A DNA stretch of 64,000 nt from Diphasiastrum complanatum (Eukaryota > Streptophyta > Lycopodiopsida > Lycopodiales > Lycopodiaceae). Position 1 is the stretch's first letter. Every line of letters begins with the position of its first letter. The stretch is from positions 62,001 through 126,000 of the forward strand of contig MU831552.1 of the NCBI GenBank assembly GCA_029204225.1. The letters are read 5' to 3'. A program made the translations under genes and the position numbers. Below, one piece after another: positions 22,880-33,439 of the stretch. The notes under the pieces were generated by a model that saw nothing but the letters and a program-made list of their open reading frames with translations, was not told the origin of the DNA and searched no databases.

Positions 22880-23395
22880 TGTCTATCCACACATCATAGA
22901 GCAATTTGCCCTTAGATGTTGGCTCTCGACCCTTGGTCCTTAGCTAGTTGGCCCTCAATCCTTAACTAGTTGGCCCGAGTCAGTCTTTAGCTAGTTGGCC
23001 CTCAGTCCTTAGCCAGTTAGCCCTTAGTCCTTAAACCTTTATCCTCAACTGGTGGCCCTAAGTTCTTAGCCGTTGACACTTAGCCCTCGGTAGTCAGCAA
23101 TTGGCCCTTAGCCCTTGCCTCTTGGCCCTTAGTTCTTGGCCGTTGGGCCTCGACCCTCAGTCCTAAGCCGATTGGCCCATGGTCCTTAGACCATGACCCT
23201 TGACTCCTACCTGTTGGCCCTCGACCCTTTGTCCCTAGACCTTGACCCTTAGCCGTTGGAGCTTAGTTCTTAACTACGGCCCTTAGCCCTTGGTTGTCGA
23301 TAATTAGCCCTTGGCCCTTGACTCTTTGCCCTTGGACCAATGCCATATCCGTAGGCGATTAGTCCTTAGCCCAAGGCCCTTAGTCCTTGACTTTA
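22880..23395. repeat. degenerate CCTTAG/TTGGCC minisatellite
   Basis: About 500 bases built from loosely repeated words such as TTGGCCCTTAGTCC, CCCTTAGC and TTAGCTAGTTGGCCC, with irregular spacing of roughly 14-25 bases. No coding potential is seen. Confidence 0.8.
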
Positions 23396-24170
23396 AAGGT
23401 TTTTTTTTCTTGTAACTTGCATTATTGTTTTTCATTATTCTTTTAAAATTTTTGTTTTTTTCTTAGTTGTATAGATTTTATTTTTGATTATTTTTTAAAT
23501 AGTAGTTGTTTTTTAATTGATTTTTTAATATGTTTCGATTTTTTTATTCTCATCGGTTTTTTTATTTTCTTGTATTTGTTAATAATTTTTGTGATTTTAT
23601 TTTTAAATTATATTATTGATACATTTATTTTGAGATTTTATTTTGTTGTATTCCATTTTTATATATCTAATCTATTGTGTTATTTTGTATTTTATTTATT
23701 TATAGTTTTATCTTAATATCTTATTAAATAGTCAATTTTTTAATTTTTTATGATTTATTGATAGATATATTCAATTTTTTTGAAAATTTGTTAATAGTTA
23801 TATTATTTTTTTATTGATATATTTTTTTAGTTATTTTATGATTATTTTGATTATATTCAATTTTCTTTGTATTATTAAAGTTATTTTATATTTTATATTT
23901 TATTCACTTTTTGAATATTTAATCTATTAATATTATGATTATGTGATGTTATTTGCATATTCTTTTAATTTCTTTCAATTTGTTTATTCTTGTAATTTAT
24001 TTATTCTTTTATTTATTTTTGGGTTTTATAAATTTATGATTTTTATTTAGTAGACGTTTAGTGTTATTCATCATTTAATTCTACTAATTTTCACTTTCAT
24101 GTTTTTAAAAGTTATTTATGTCTTTATGTTTTGTGTGCAATTTTTAATTATATGTCTTTCAAAAAACAAG
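23396..24170. other. T-rich low-complexity block
   Basis: The composition changes abruptly at about 23396 to long T-rich and A/T-only stretches on this strand for nearly 800 bases. No gene seen. Confidence 0.8.
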
Positions 24171-24667
24171 GAGAGGAGAGCACAAGAAAAAGACAACAAT
24201 TATCCCATAAGTATTTCTAGAAGCATGACAGAACTCATGAGTATATATAGATTCTGAAATCGTCCATTTCCAAGAATTGTGGCTAAAGAGCCACAATTAT
24301 AATAAGATGGCTTTCCAAAAAAGCCAAAATCAATTAGATTTGTTTTTTTATGAGTTCAACACATTCTTGACACGTGGCAATTCATATATCTCATAAGCAA
24401 ATGAACATCTATCCACAAAGATAGATAAACCCCCTCCCCATCTCAATAGTTATCTTAGTTACATAATTTAGAAAACTCAAGCTCCAAGTTTTTTTTTTTC
24501 CATGTTCTGATTTTTACTTCTCTTAAAGTTTCGAAGCATCCATTTACTTGCAAAGAAAAGTTTGATTCAATTTTGATGGGGTTTGTTGAAATGCGATTTA
24601 TGCCTTAGGCAGATTCCTTTGCACAAAAACTATAAGTATCTGATACCTCTGATAAAAAATTTCTAGA
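24171..24667. other. unassigned interval
   Basis: No feature recognised. Confidence 0.4.
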
Positions 24668-24745
24668 GCGGGAGATTCTAAAGCATCTGATACATATATA
24701 AAGAATATATATACATATATAATTAAAAAAATTCAGAATCTCCCG
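24668..24745. repeat. 78-bp fold-back
   Basis: GCGGGAGATTCT at 24668 and its complement AGAATCTCCCGC near 24733 flank an AT-rich centre. It lies just outside the left end of the giant inverted repeat. Confidence 0.6.
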
Positions 24746-25140
24746 CCGCGGTGGAGGTTTTGAGGCCACGTTTTTTAAATTATTATTATTATTATTATTA
24801 ATATATCTACATATATATATTTAAACTTGTATACACTTTTGCGCATGTGTATGGGTGCACCCATGCATCCTCCTCCCCTCACCCATGCATACACATTTTT
24901 TGAACTGAAAAACTTGGGAAGGAGGATGCATGTATGGAAAAAAACATGCATGGCCCTCCTCCCCATGCAAAATATATACATTGGCCACTGTCCAACTTCC
25001 AAGTGGCAGTGCATATTCAAGATAGCCACATTTTTTTTATTGGCCACCTTTTCAAGATACCCAAATTTTTAATATAACCACCTTTTCTATTTAGGTTATC
25101 ACATTAGAATGAATGTGTAATGGGCCACTTGAGTCACTTG

Positions 25141-25380
25141 ATCCTCTCTCTCTCTTTTTCTTTCTCTCTCTCTCTGTATGTGTCTCTTTTTCTTTCTTGA
25201 TCTATGTCTCTTTTTCTTTCTTGATCGCAAATTCTATCTCTATGCATTGAGCAAGCCTGTGTGTCTCTCTCTCTTTGGACGTCTGGATTTTTCTTTGGAT
25301 CTCTGGATCGCGAGGAAGGGGTGTGAGGTTCTCTCTCTCTTTCTCTGTCTATACTACAGCCTATATTGCCCATCTTTTCA
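25141..25380. repeat. CT-rich tract in left arm
   Basis: Interrupted TC/TTTC repeats; the mirror at 51360-51665 is GA-rich. No gene. Confidence 0.85.
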
Positions 25381-25468
25381 TGTATGAGGTTCTGTGTCCT
25401 TTCTCCTTTTGCATTTACATCATAAGGAGCAAGATTTTTCGTCCAACAGTCTGTACATTTCTTTGATT

Positions 25469-25633
25469 TGATTCTACAAAGTTCTGAATATTTTTGTATG
25501 CATTAGAAAAAATATAATGATCTTTCTCAATAAAAACCATGTGCCTGTCATAATTGGCTGTCTCTACCAACCCATCCCACAATGTATTCATCATCCACCA
25601 CCAACGATGCTTCAAAGACACGATACGGGGACT
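25469..25633 (-). pseudogene. MGAT2: GnT-II (MGAT2) gene fragment, left arm
   Basis: The minus strand encodes SLKHRWWWMMNTLWDGL followed by FIEKDHYIFSNAYKNIQ, the core of alpha-1,6-mannosyl-glycoprotein 2-beta-N-acetylglucosaminyltransferase. That Golgi enzyme adds the second GlcNAc arm to complex N-glycans. Only about 53 residues of an enzyme usually over 400 residues long are present. The acidic metal-binding motif reads EKD where the enzyme and the right-arm copy have EED, and a conserved Pro is Ser. Its position inside both Helitron arms points to capture by the Helitron before the inverted pair formed. Confidence 0.85.
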
Positions 25634-25679
25634 TCTTAGAGAGAGCGATCAAGTAAGCAATGGAAACATCGATTGATTG

Positions 25680-26146
25680 ACATTAGAGGAGTTCTCAATA
25701 TCAAAAAGACCCTTTGTAAAGATACTTTTATTTTTTTTCTTAAGTTTCGGCCGTCACAAGGCCCAATCAAAATGCACAGATTTGAAATCTACGTAACGTA
25801 GTTCAAATTAACTAAAAAATAAAAAAGCAATATAGAAAACTTTGAAATTTGTGTCCGAGCAGTATGGACGTATCCCATTGGGTTCTTCTTCCTACCCGAC
25901 ACGTGCTAATCTGCCCAACATCAATACCTCAAGTTAAATTTACTTTACTATGCTAGTTAGTATAATGAATTTTTCTAACTATACTAGTTACAGTTATAGA
26001 AATATAGTATGTACAGTTACATAAAATATGGTATACATAATAACTGTGACTATCTTGGCATTCACATTAGATTAAATGTGATACGAAAAATTAAAATTAA
26101 GTAACATATCAGAGAGATTTTTGGCGTCCAAGTTTTGAAAATATCA
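25680..26146. other. unassigned interval
   Basis: AT-rich; no coding or repeat signature found. Confidence 0.4.
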
Positions 26147-27102
26147 ATGGCAAGGAGACTCAGATCTACAATCGATTCTGTGATTCTTTACAATGAGAAA
26201 GATGAAGCTGATAACTGGAAGCCAACAAAATATACAAAGAACTCATGGGTATTGCTGCATCCATCATCAAAGGGCAATTTTTGACAAAAGAAAAGAGCAA
26301 AAATGACTTATAAATCTTATTGGAAAACAAAAATTTTGGAATTTAAGACTACCTTGGGAGGTCAATCGATATCAGAAGTCTTAGCACAACATATATATAT
26401 GCATTCAGAAATCAAAGTACATGATATCAATCCTCATGATCATCAAAAATGTAATTGTAAGTATATCAAAACATATGCACTCTACATCAATCATAGGTGA
26501 TTTCCTTTATTGATGCTCTTCAGATTATGATTTAAATGCTTCAACATTGTTTTTTTCTTTCAAATTTATATCCATTATGCATAAGTGAATGGGAGCCCGC
26601 ACAATCACTTGTAGGAATATTAGACGTGATTCACTCTGATGTTGGAAAGCTGCAATACAGAGGAAGAAGTCCAAAGGAACTTGCAGATTGTGGTATCTAT
26701 TTTTATGAATCTTTATATACGCCACAAACAGATGGAGGTTTTGGCAAGCTCGAAGCAATTCCATTGCCTAGTTTTCAAAGTGATGAGTGGCCTACTCCTG
26801 ACAGCATTGTTTCTGAATCCTTGAGATGCAAGCTACTCATTGATATTAAAAATGCTATGAAGATAAGCACAGGCTCGAAAATTGTTCACCTAAGTTGGGT
26901 TATCTCATTGCATACATTTGTTGATTTTTTCTCGAGTGCTAGTGTTCGTAAGACACCAACTTTATTTGTTTGCAAGGATTTATCATATGAGACTTTGTTT
27001 GATCTCATGGACTATAGCAATTATAGGAGTATCCAAAACAGAGGTAGCTATATTTACAACATTATCTACAATGGGTTTTGGGATAGGCTTCACAGAATCT
27101 GA
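26147..27102 (+). pseudogene. unknown two-exon gene
   Basis: Exon 1 starts at an ATG (MARRLRSTIDSVILYNEKDE, NWKPTKYTKNSWVLLHPSS), has an in-frame TGA near 26281, and continues in the same frame (MTYKSYWKTKILEFKTTLGG, HINPHD-like end, KCNCKYIKTYALYINH). A GT-AG intron at 26497-26585 keeps phase into exon 2: EWEPAQSLVGILDVIHSDVG, KELADCGIYFYESLYTPQTD, LEAIPLPSFQSDEWPTPDS, KIVHLSWVISLHTFVDFF. I recognise no domain. The 3' end overlaps the opposite-strand histone tail from 26983, so the true end may be near 26980-27020 at a junction. The stop marks it as a probable pseudogene. Confidence 0.45.
26497..26585 (+). other. predicted intron of unknown gene
   Basis: Donor CATAG|GTGATT, acceptor GCATAAG|TGAATGG, 89 bases, preceded by a T-rich tract. 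It restores one frame from INH to EWEPAQ. A GTAAGT at 26459 is a stronger donor but breaks the frame. Confidence 0.5.
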
Positions 27103-27608
27103 AGGGTTAGGCTTCACTTTCTTAGGAGCACGCTTGGGGGCTGTTTGCTTCTTAGGACGCTTTGTAGGAAGATTAGTCCTATCTACAGGAGTTGGTCTAG
27201 GAGTAGCAGGCTGAGATACATATAACCTACAATACCTATCCCTCATTCTCATTAGAAGCTGAAAATCCTTGGGCATTATGGTAACTCTCTTGGTATGGAT
27301 GGCAAGCAAAAAAAAATCCTCAAAAAAAAGACTAATATAATCTTCAGCAGCCTCCTGAAGGCACTGAAGAGCACTCGGTGTGAATCTAACGTGCTGTCCG
27401 AGATCTTTCTTGTTATGTTTTGGACAGCACAGTAGAATGGAGCTCTTGGGATCAACAGAGTTGTTGACCTCTGATACTTGCGTATCTCAGAGAGCCACCT
27501 GCTGCGGTTGTGCATTCTAGGTTTAGCAGGTGGTGTGATGGCAACCGCAGGAGATGAGGATGAGCCAGGAGAGAAGAAGTCTCTCCTTTTTTGCTTTTTC
27601 CTATCCAT
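26983..27608 (-). pseudogene. CENH3-like histone H3 variant with long basic C-terminal tail
   Basis: The minus-strand reading starts MDRKKQKRRDFFSPGSSSS, then has the H3 alphaN/alpha1 region LSEIRKYQRSTTLLIPRAPF. After a one-base frame change near 27405-27415 it gives VRFTPSALQCLQEAAEDY and AIHTKRVTIMPKDFQLL, the alpha2-alpha3 histone fold. LLIPxAPF, the long loop 1 and EAAEDY are features of plant centromeric CENH3, not of canonical H3 (which has EAAEAY and a short loop). The N-tail is short and lacks the ARTKQTARKS pattern. There are no introns, although plant CENH3 genes have several, so this may be a retrocopy. Beyond the fold lies an unusual tail of about 75 residues rich in Lys/Pro (RPKKQTAPKRAPKKVKP), like a linker-histone tail; normal H3 and CENH3 end right after the fold. 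The frame change makes it a pseudogene unless the base is an assembly error. Confidence 0.75.
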
Positions 27609-27664
27609 GGGCGTGAACTATGTGATAGCGAACTTGTGCATGAAGGTTAGGATGAGAAGGGAGG

Positions 27665-27932
27665 GATGATAAAAAACCCGCAGAGGACCGCTATGTACGG
27701 ACAGAATGTACGGTATATCGGACCTATGCGAGCCGAATATCAGAGAGAACGATTATATTTGAGTAAAGACGCACAAGTGCGATATAACACGTAGGCAGAT
27801 GTATCAGACTTGTGCGCATGGAAGGCAGTAGGAAGAATTTCGATTGTGAAGGGCATGCACAAATGCGATATGCGAAGTGAAAAAAAAAGTGAAAAAAATT
27901 CATCGAAATTTGGGATTTTATATCGGGGTTCG
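27665..27932. other. unassigned interval upstream of histone-like gene
   Basis: No coding feature; it separates the histone start (27608) from the G-box array. Confidence 0.4.
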
Positions 27933-28210
27933 CACGTGCAAAAGAACATCATGTCACACATGTGGGAGTTATACGGACAAATGCAAGAGTGACATGTGTC
28001 ATCCTATCACATTACACATGTAGAATTTGTACGATCGAATGCGAGAGCGACACATATTTATGAGCAATCGAATGAACATGCGACACGTGTCCAGGTGTTA
28101 TTTCACACGTGTGCGGGTGTCATCTCACACGTGCCTGCACTTGTTGTCCAATTGAAAGTAGACATGTGTCCTAAGTCCGTTGACCACACGTGTGAAAATT
28201 TAGTATAAAT
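27933..28210 (+). promoter_or_regulatory. G-box array with TATA box
   Basis: CACGTG occurs at 27933, 28084, 28106, 28128 and 28187. The middle three lie in a 22-base tandem unit (ACACGTGT...GGGTGT). TATAAAT at 28204-28210 follows 12 bases after the last one. Related CACATGTG words fill the gaps. Such ABRE/G-box clusters are bound by bZIP and bHLH factors in plants. The TATA points rightward, where no plus-strand gene is readable, so it may be a retroelement LTR promoter. It also lies 330-600 bases upstream of the minus-strand histone-like gene. Confidence 0.6.
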
Positions 28211-28549
28211 GGCACAAAAACCGAATAATTGTTTACTTTATCGTTCTCGAAATTATAGATAAGGATAGGCAACCTTAGCTATAATCTAGTAGTTGCTTGG
28301 AAACTTCAAATAGCCACCTGTCCAAAGAATTAATCAGACTTAGTTTACAATGTATTAATACTATTCAATGAATGTAATGTAATAATGAGGCTAGTTACCT
28401 GAAACGCTGCCAACCACCATATATCATTTTCTGACTGGACACTGAATTTGAAATCTTTTTGGTTCTATGTTTGTGATAGAGCACCATTCATGAGAGTTAT
28501 ACTAACCATTTCCATCTTCTGCCCTTTCACAATTTCTGACTCATCTAAC
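28211..28549. other. unassigned interval
   Basis: Downstream of the TATA box; no gene recognised. Confidence 0.4.
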
Positions 28550-29790
28550 TTAAGTACTATGATTATTTTGCCATTCACATTTTTCATAGGTTATATCATA
28601 GAATGTGACGATGTATCTCAGCAAGTAATTTAGATCAACAAATAAATTGTTTGATGAATTATAGAATATCAATCTTCCATCAGCTTTATACACCTCCTCA
28701 ATATGAAATGGAATTCCAGTGATCTTATGCATACCTATGTTTAATGTATCCCTCTCTTTCTTCAAGTGATATGTCCTAGGAATTGGGACTTTTCTAATTT
28801 GAACTTGCTTAAAAGCTTCTCTAATTAGTTTAAATATTGTTGCATATGCTTCTCTACTAATACCTGCAAAATCACAAGCACTCTGAACTATAATCTTATC
28901 TAAAATATTTTGAATGTCCACCATCAAAGACTCTGCTATTTTACACTTTACATTTGAAATCCTATTGTTCATCATGATACGCTCAGTGGATTTGCAAGTC
29001 AATATTGTGTCCAATGACATTCCTAGTAAAGCATTGTCTTTAATATTCCGAGGAGCTACTAATGCAGATCTGCAAAAAACAACAGATAGTTAACAGAATA
29101 TCACCATAGCTGAAATTAAATCCAAATGTCATTGAAAAACTTACAAAATTCAAAATATGCTAACTTGAATGCACGGATTCTTCTATTTCGATAACCTCCT
29201 TTTGAAAGCGTTTGAATATCCTTGTAACTTTGTCGCTTTCTCTTCTTACTTTCAGCCTTCTTTTTTACCAAATCCACATCCTTCAGTAATTGTAAGTTTT
29301 CAATACGAATAGACTGTAAGACTGATTGCATTTGCTCTAGTTCTGATTTGAAATTGATTGTTATCTTCTGTAATGATTCATTATTTTTTTTAAGTTGTTC
29401 ATTTTCTTCTAACATCTTTTGGAGATGACAGTCTCTATTCTGACAATAAGAGGATATCCGAATTAACTCACCTTCTAAAAAGTGAACTTTATTCATTTAA
29501 AGTTATTTTCCATGGTTTTGCAATCTTTCACAATATCCTAGTAATCCACTATGCCCATTGCATATCCATGTAACTAAATAAATTCTTGAAGAGAATGTGG
29601 GATGTGTCAAAGTGCTTGGATCTTGTGGATATAATGTTCCATCTGTCCACAAATCCAAGTTTTTCTTTCCTTCTGCCTTGTAACAAAAACAATCTTTAGC
29701 AGATATTTGAACTCCTTTGCCTCCTCTTCTCTGCAAAGGTGCCAAATCAATAGGGATATCCACATGTAGATGATATAATGTCATCATCAA
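28550..29790 (-). pseudogene. unknown coiled-coil gene, at least two exons
   Basis: The first block (29790-29503) reads GGKGVQISAKDCFCYKAEG, LDLWTDGTLYPQDP and GHSGLLGYCERL. Two in-frame stops (29498-29506) separate it from MNKVHFLEGELIRIS and a coiled coil (HLQKMLEENEQLKKNNESLQ, IRIENLQLLKDVDLVKKKAE) with a basic patch KKRKRQSYKD. A strong donor (TTTT|GTAAGT, about 29150) and acceptor (TTTTTTGCAG, about 29071) mark an intron; phase fits only if a slightly downstream AG is used. The last exon reads SALVAPRNIKDNALLG, SACDFAGISREAYATIFKL and IPRTYHLKKERDTLNIG. I recognise no domain. It could be a protein of an undescribed mobile element or a broken host gene. Confidence 0.45.
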
Positions 29791-29799
29791 AAAAATAAT

Positions 29800-30160
29800 A
29801 GAGTAATCAGTTACATCAAAGTACTATGACCAGATTCTATGAAGCAAAACAAAATACTCATCTTTGATTATATTATATACTATGTACGATCAATCCAATC
29901 TCCACGCTTGTATGCTTGATTCAACTTTGGAAATGCCGCTCATTTTTTCATTCCAATAGGTAGTTGGTGCTCATATTTCCATTCTCGTGGAAGGAGTGCA
30001 TATGTAAACATTTTGCAATTTTTCTTGATTCGAATTTGGGGGTGGCGGTCATATTCTAGATCCAGTGAAAATATAGTCCTTTTCGTAACCAATGGAGGGA
30101 ATATTTTTGAATTTAGTCAAGTTATACTGTGAACTGTTAAGTTTTTAACTGTGACTATAG
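29800..30160. other. unassigned interval
   Basis: Right end of the left-arm insertion; no signature seen. Confidence 0.4.
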
Positions 30161-30389
30161 ACATTGTGGTTAGATCATTGGGAGTTGGAGAGGCCTTGGG
30201 AGTGTGTGGGCAAGCAAATAAACAATATTATTTTTTTTATTTTGATATTTTTGTATATCCTACATTGGATATGGACATTAGAGAAGCTTCAAAGATGGCG
30301 TGTGAGAAAACACAGACAAAAAGAGGTATTTTAACTTCAGTCCCTTAATCAGCATGCCTATGTGTCTGATCACGTCAAGACGAATGAGC

Positions 30390-30960
30390 AAAAAAAATTT
30401 GCTTGCCTCTACGGCTGGCCAGTGGATCTGGCCAGCCACAAAATGTTTTTGCACGTTTAGCTTCTAATCGCGAATTGAAGGTATTAGGTTACAGGTATGC
30501 TATTTGTGATAGCAGGACATATTGTTATCCAACTAGCTTGGAATTAGATCATTTGCTTCAATGCTTAGTTTTATAGGTTACGAAGATTGAAGAGCACTGT
30601 AAAATTGGTTTGAAACAACATGGAAGTGGCTATCACACCGTTTGTAGCAATGCTGCTCTGAATCGTTACATTCCTTGGCGTCTACATTGTTGATAAATAT
30701 ACAGCTGGAGATCGGGCTAGATGGCAATCTACCACCAGAGGCAAAACGCACAAATTTCTTTTGCTTGCCTCTAGGGCTGGCCAGACCCATCCGCGCAGCT
30801 CCGAAAACTATAAATGCATATTGTGTTTGGAGGTAAGAGAGTTGATGGAACGCGCAAAAATCTTTTGCTTGCCTCTACGGCTGGCCAGACCCATCCACCA
30901 GCTCTGAAAACTATAAATGCAGATTGTGTTTGGAGGTAAGAGAGTTGATGGAAGTGGTCT
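30390..30960. repeat. repeated CTGGCCAG/TATA unit, left arm
   Basis: The phrase TTGCTTGCCTCTACGGCTGG recurs at about 30400, 30767 and 30865. The last two belong to a 103-base tandem unit that also contains AAAACTATAAATGCA and GGAGGTAAGAGAG. Mirror copies are at 50290-50450 and 50770-50800. Function unknown. Confidence 0.75.
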
Positions 30961-31029
30961 ATGGCACAAAAACTAGAGATGGCGTAGAAGATAAGGAAGC
31001 AAACAAGTGTCATTACTAGCAAAACAACT

Positions 31030-31400
31030 AAGCCAAGATGCTAATCATTATTTTTGTGGATAAAAGACATCTACAAAAACTCATTCATTACAATATTTTC
31101 CATGAGACATGGTCAAGAATGATCACCGTACATGAGCAAAGTGCTTTTGAGAACAAGTCTTCAAATGCAGAATGCAACTTGGAAGTGACATTGTAAGCCA
31201 AATTAGCAAGGTGGAAGCAATGGCTTAAAAACTTATGGAACTTAGCATTTATACCTCATAAGGGCCAGTCATAATCAAGATCATTTGTAATCTACCTTAG
31301 AGAAATAAGCACATTATAGCATCTTAGGATAAAGTTCAAGAACAAAGACAATCGGTCAAAAATCTCACAACTAGACTTCTCAAGGAAAACTATTGACAAA
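31030..31400. other. unassigned interval in left arm
   Basis: No gene read; mirrored at 49790-50110 in the right arm. Confidence 0.45.
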
Positions 31401-31410
31401 ATGAAAATTA

Positions 31411-31740
31411 TTGAGGAGGATCGTTCAAATAAGCCTTCTTCTTTCTGGAGGCAAGAAAAACAAGTGTGGCAACAAATCTAATGTGAAAGGTTGTGCCAAG
31501 AAGGACAAGCAATACGAAAATCACTATAATCCAATTCATGACTATATCATGAACTCACGAAGAAAACCAAATGTACATATTGCGAGAAAATAGCCCATTG
31601 GGTTCATAGATTATGAAACAATAAGTATGACAAAGGCTTGCAAGAGAGCGAGGGGATTGAGCAAGTAGAAGAGATAGCTGATATGCAAGAAAGAGATGAG
31701 GAGGAGAGAACAATCCATTTCCGCACTGCCATTGCATGGA
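31411..31740 (+). pseudogene. gag-like fragment, left arm
   Basis: The reading KKNKCGNKSNVKGCAKKDKQ followed (after a 16-base insertion relative to the other arm) by KCTYCEKIAHWVH resembles the zinc-knuckle end of a retrotransposon gag (CX2CX4H). It continues with an acidic stretch (EGIEQVEE, DMQERDEEE). The last Cys of the knuckle is not in place. It may be a retroelement piece captured by the Helitron; both arms carry it. Confidence 0.5.
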
Positions 31741-31749
31741 CTATAAAAG

Positions 31750-32281
31750 CAATTACTACTTAATTGCTCCCTACAGTTATTGTAGATCTTTCTATTCGCA
31801 TAACATAATAAAGATCAATCTTTTATATATGGGAAAGGTAATATGTAGACTATTTGTGAGGGGATACTATGTAATTAATACCATGGATGTAGTGGAACGT
31901 TTTGCTGCATATACGTTCCAGACCATTTTTTTATAATATATCTAAAGATGAAATAAAGCCATTGAAAAATATTTAACATTAGAAAAGATTTTTTTACCCT
32001 AAAATTTAGTACTAACTCTTGGAGCCATTTAAACATTATGAAGCCAAAAACAAAATCAAAAAACCCGAAAAATGATTTTTTGGAGTAATTTCTAAATTGT
32101 GCATCTATGATAGGGGGTTCGTGCAATCGAGGAGTGTAGTGGTGTGGCACAATGACACCAATAACGAATGTATTGGGAAACATGCTCGCGACATCATCTA
32201 CCACGTTCTTTGAAAACTTCATAGGTTTTTGGGTTCCATGGTCTCTTTTACCTGCTCACACCCAGGCTTGGCTAGCCCCCA

Positions 32282-32338
<57 letters not shown>

Positions 32339-32738
32339 GTGAGTAGAATAGAAAGTGAATGCTTACTCAGTAGATTCTAAGCTCTGAACTTTGCTTGATA
32401 TGTGTTGTAATGTGAGTCTTCAAAATCTCAAATCCTTCTGGCATAATGTGAAATTGTTGTGAAAGTTTGATAAACTAACTTGGAAGTTTTTTTTAACACA
32501 ATTAGACTTCTTTTATAGTTGAGTTGTTGGATCATCTGTTATTTGGATTGTATGATAGCAGTTTATGAGATTGTTGTTTCAACTTCAAGCTCACTAAAAA
32601 TTGTAAAAATCGTAGTTTGTAATTTTTGAGTTTGATATGTACATTGGCATCATATTAGAAATGACTAGCACATTAATTTTTCTTGAATATTTATACATCA
32701 TAGCTACCTTGAGATGTTGTTTTGTGCTATTTTCAAGC

Positions 32739-32790
<52 letters not shown>

Positions 32791-33430
32791 TAAACTTACA
32801 TACACTTTTATGCATATATTATTGGTGGAACTTGCTAAATAATAATTGGACCCAATTGTTAGACCTCAAAGTTGTCAAGAAATCATAACCAATATCCTTA
32901 CACTATGTGTCCATAATCTTGTGATGGTCTACAATTCAACTATTTTTGTGAATAGAGGTTCATTAAAAGCTCAAGGAACAATATATGCTCATAGATTTCA
33001 ATATCATGAATCATGATACACTTGATGAATCAATATTTACTATTTGATTTGGTTGGTAGAGAGGAATTATTTTTTCCACTCCCCACACTCACCGGCTAAG
33101 ACAATGAAGATTGAACATGCAAGAATACTGCGTTTTTCTTTTAACAAACTAATATCTCAGTCGTTTATTCCAACACACCGACAATGGTGTATACAACCAT
33201 TTGCAGTCTACCAATCTTTCTCTATTTGGCATACTATTTGCCTAATGGTAATGCCTAATGCCTAAAGACTATGTGTATTAAAGGGAATAAAATCGCACCC
33301 CATAATTCATAAACTCTAATCTACGTAACCTTCACCCCTGAACCATTGATCTGTCTCTCACTCTCTTAATACAAGTTTTCATGTATTTGATTCTTTCCCA
33401 ATGTTTGATATAAAACCTGATGGTTTTTTG
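31750..33430. other. Helitron 5' non-coding region, left arm
   Basis: No gene read. It holds a (TC)n tract at about 32285-32332 and an (AT)n tract at about 32742-32787. It is mirrored by 48000-49460, where the AT tract is shortened and the TC tract is replaced by GA plus poly-G. Confidence 0.7.
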
Positions 33431-33439
33431 TTCCAATTT

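Larger units (their letters stand above)
25675..30160. other. 4.5-kb insertion present only in left arm
   Basis: The mirror alignment breaks at about 25675 and resumes near 30160; the right arm has only about 100 bp here (50900-51000). The inserted DNA holds a spliced unknown gene (26147-27102, plus), a CENH3-like histone pseudogene (27608-26983, minus), a G-box array with TATA (27933-28210) and a coiled-coil gene (29790-28550, minus). No terminal repeats or target duplication were found, so how it arrived is unknown. Alternatively the right arm lost it. Confidence 0.7.

Noticed and set aside
24668-24745. Left terminus of the giant inverted repeat
   Set aside because: The 78-bp fold-back has no counterpart beyond the right arm, so it is a separate small structure just outside.
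30590-30790. More GnT-II exons next to the captured fragment
   Set aside because: Readings there (SPISSCIFINNVDAKECNDS) do not match the enzyme's known neighbouring segments closely enough.
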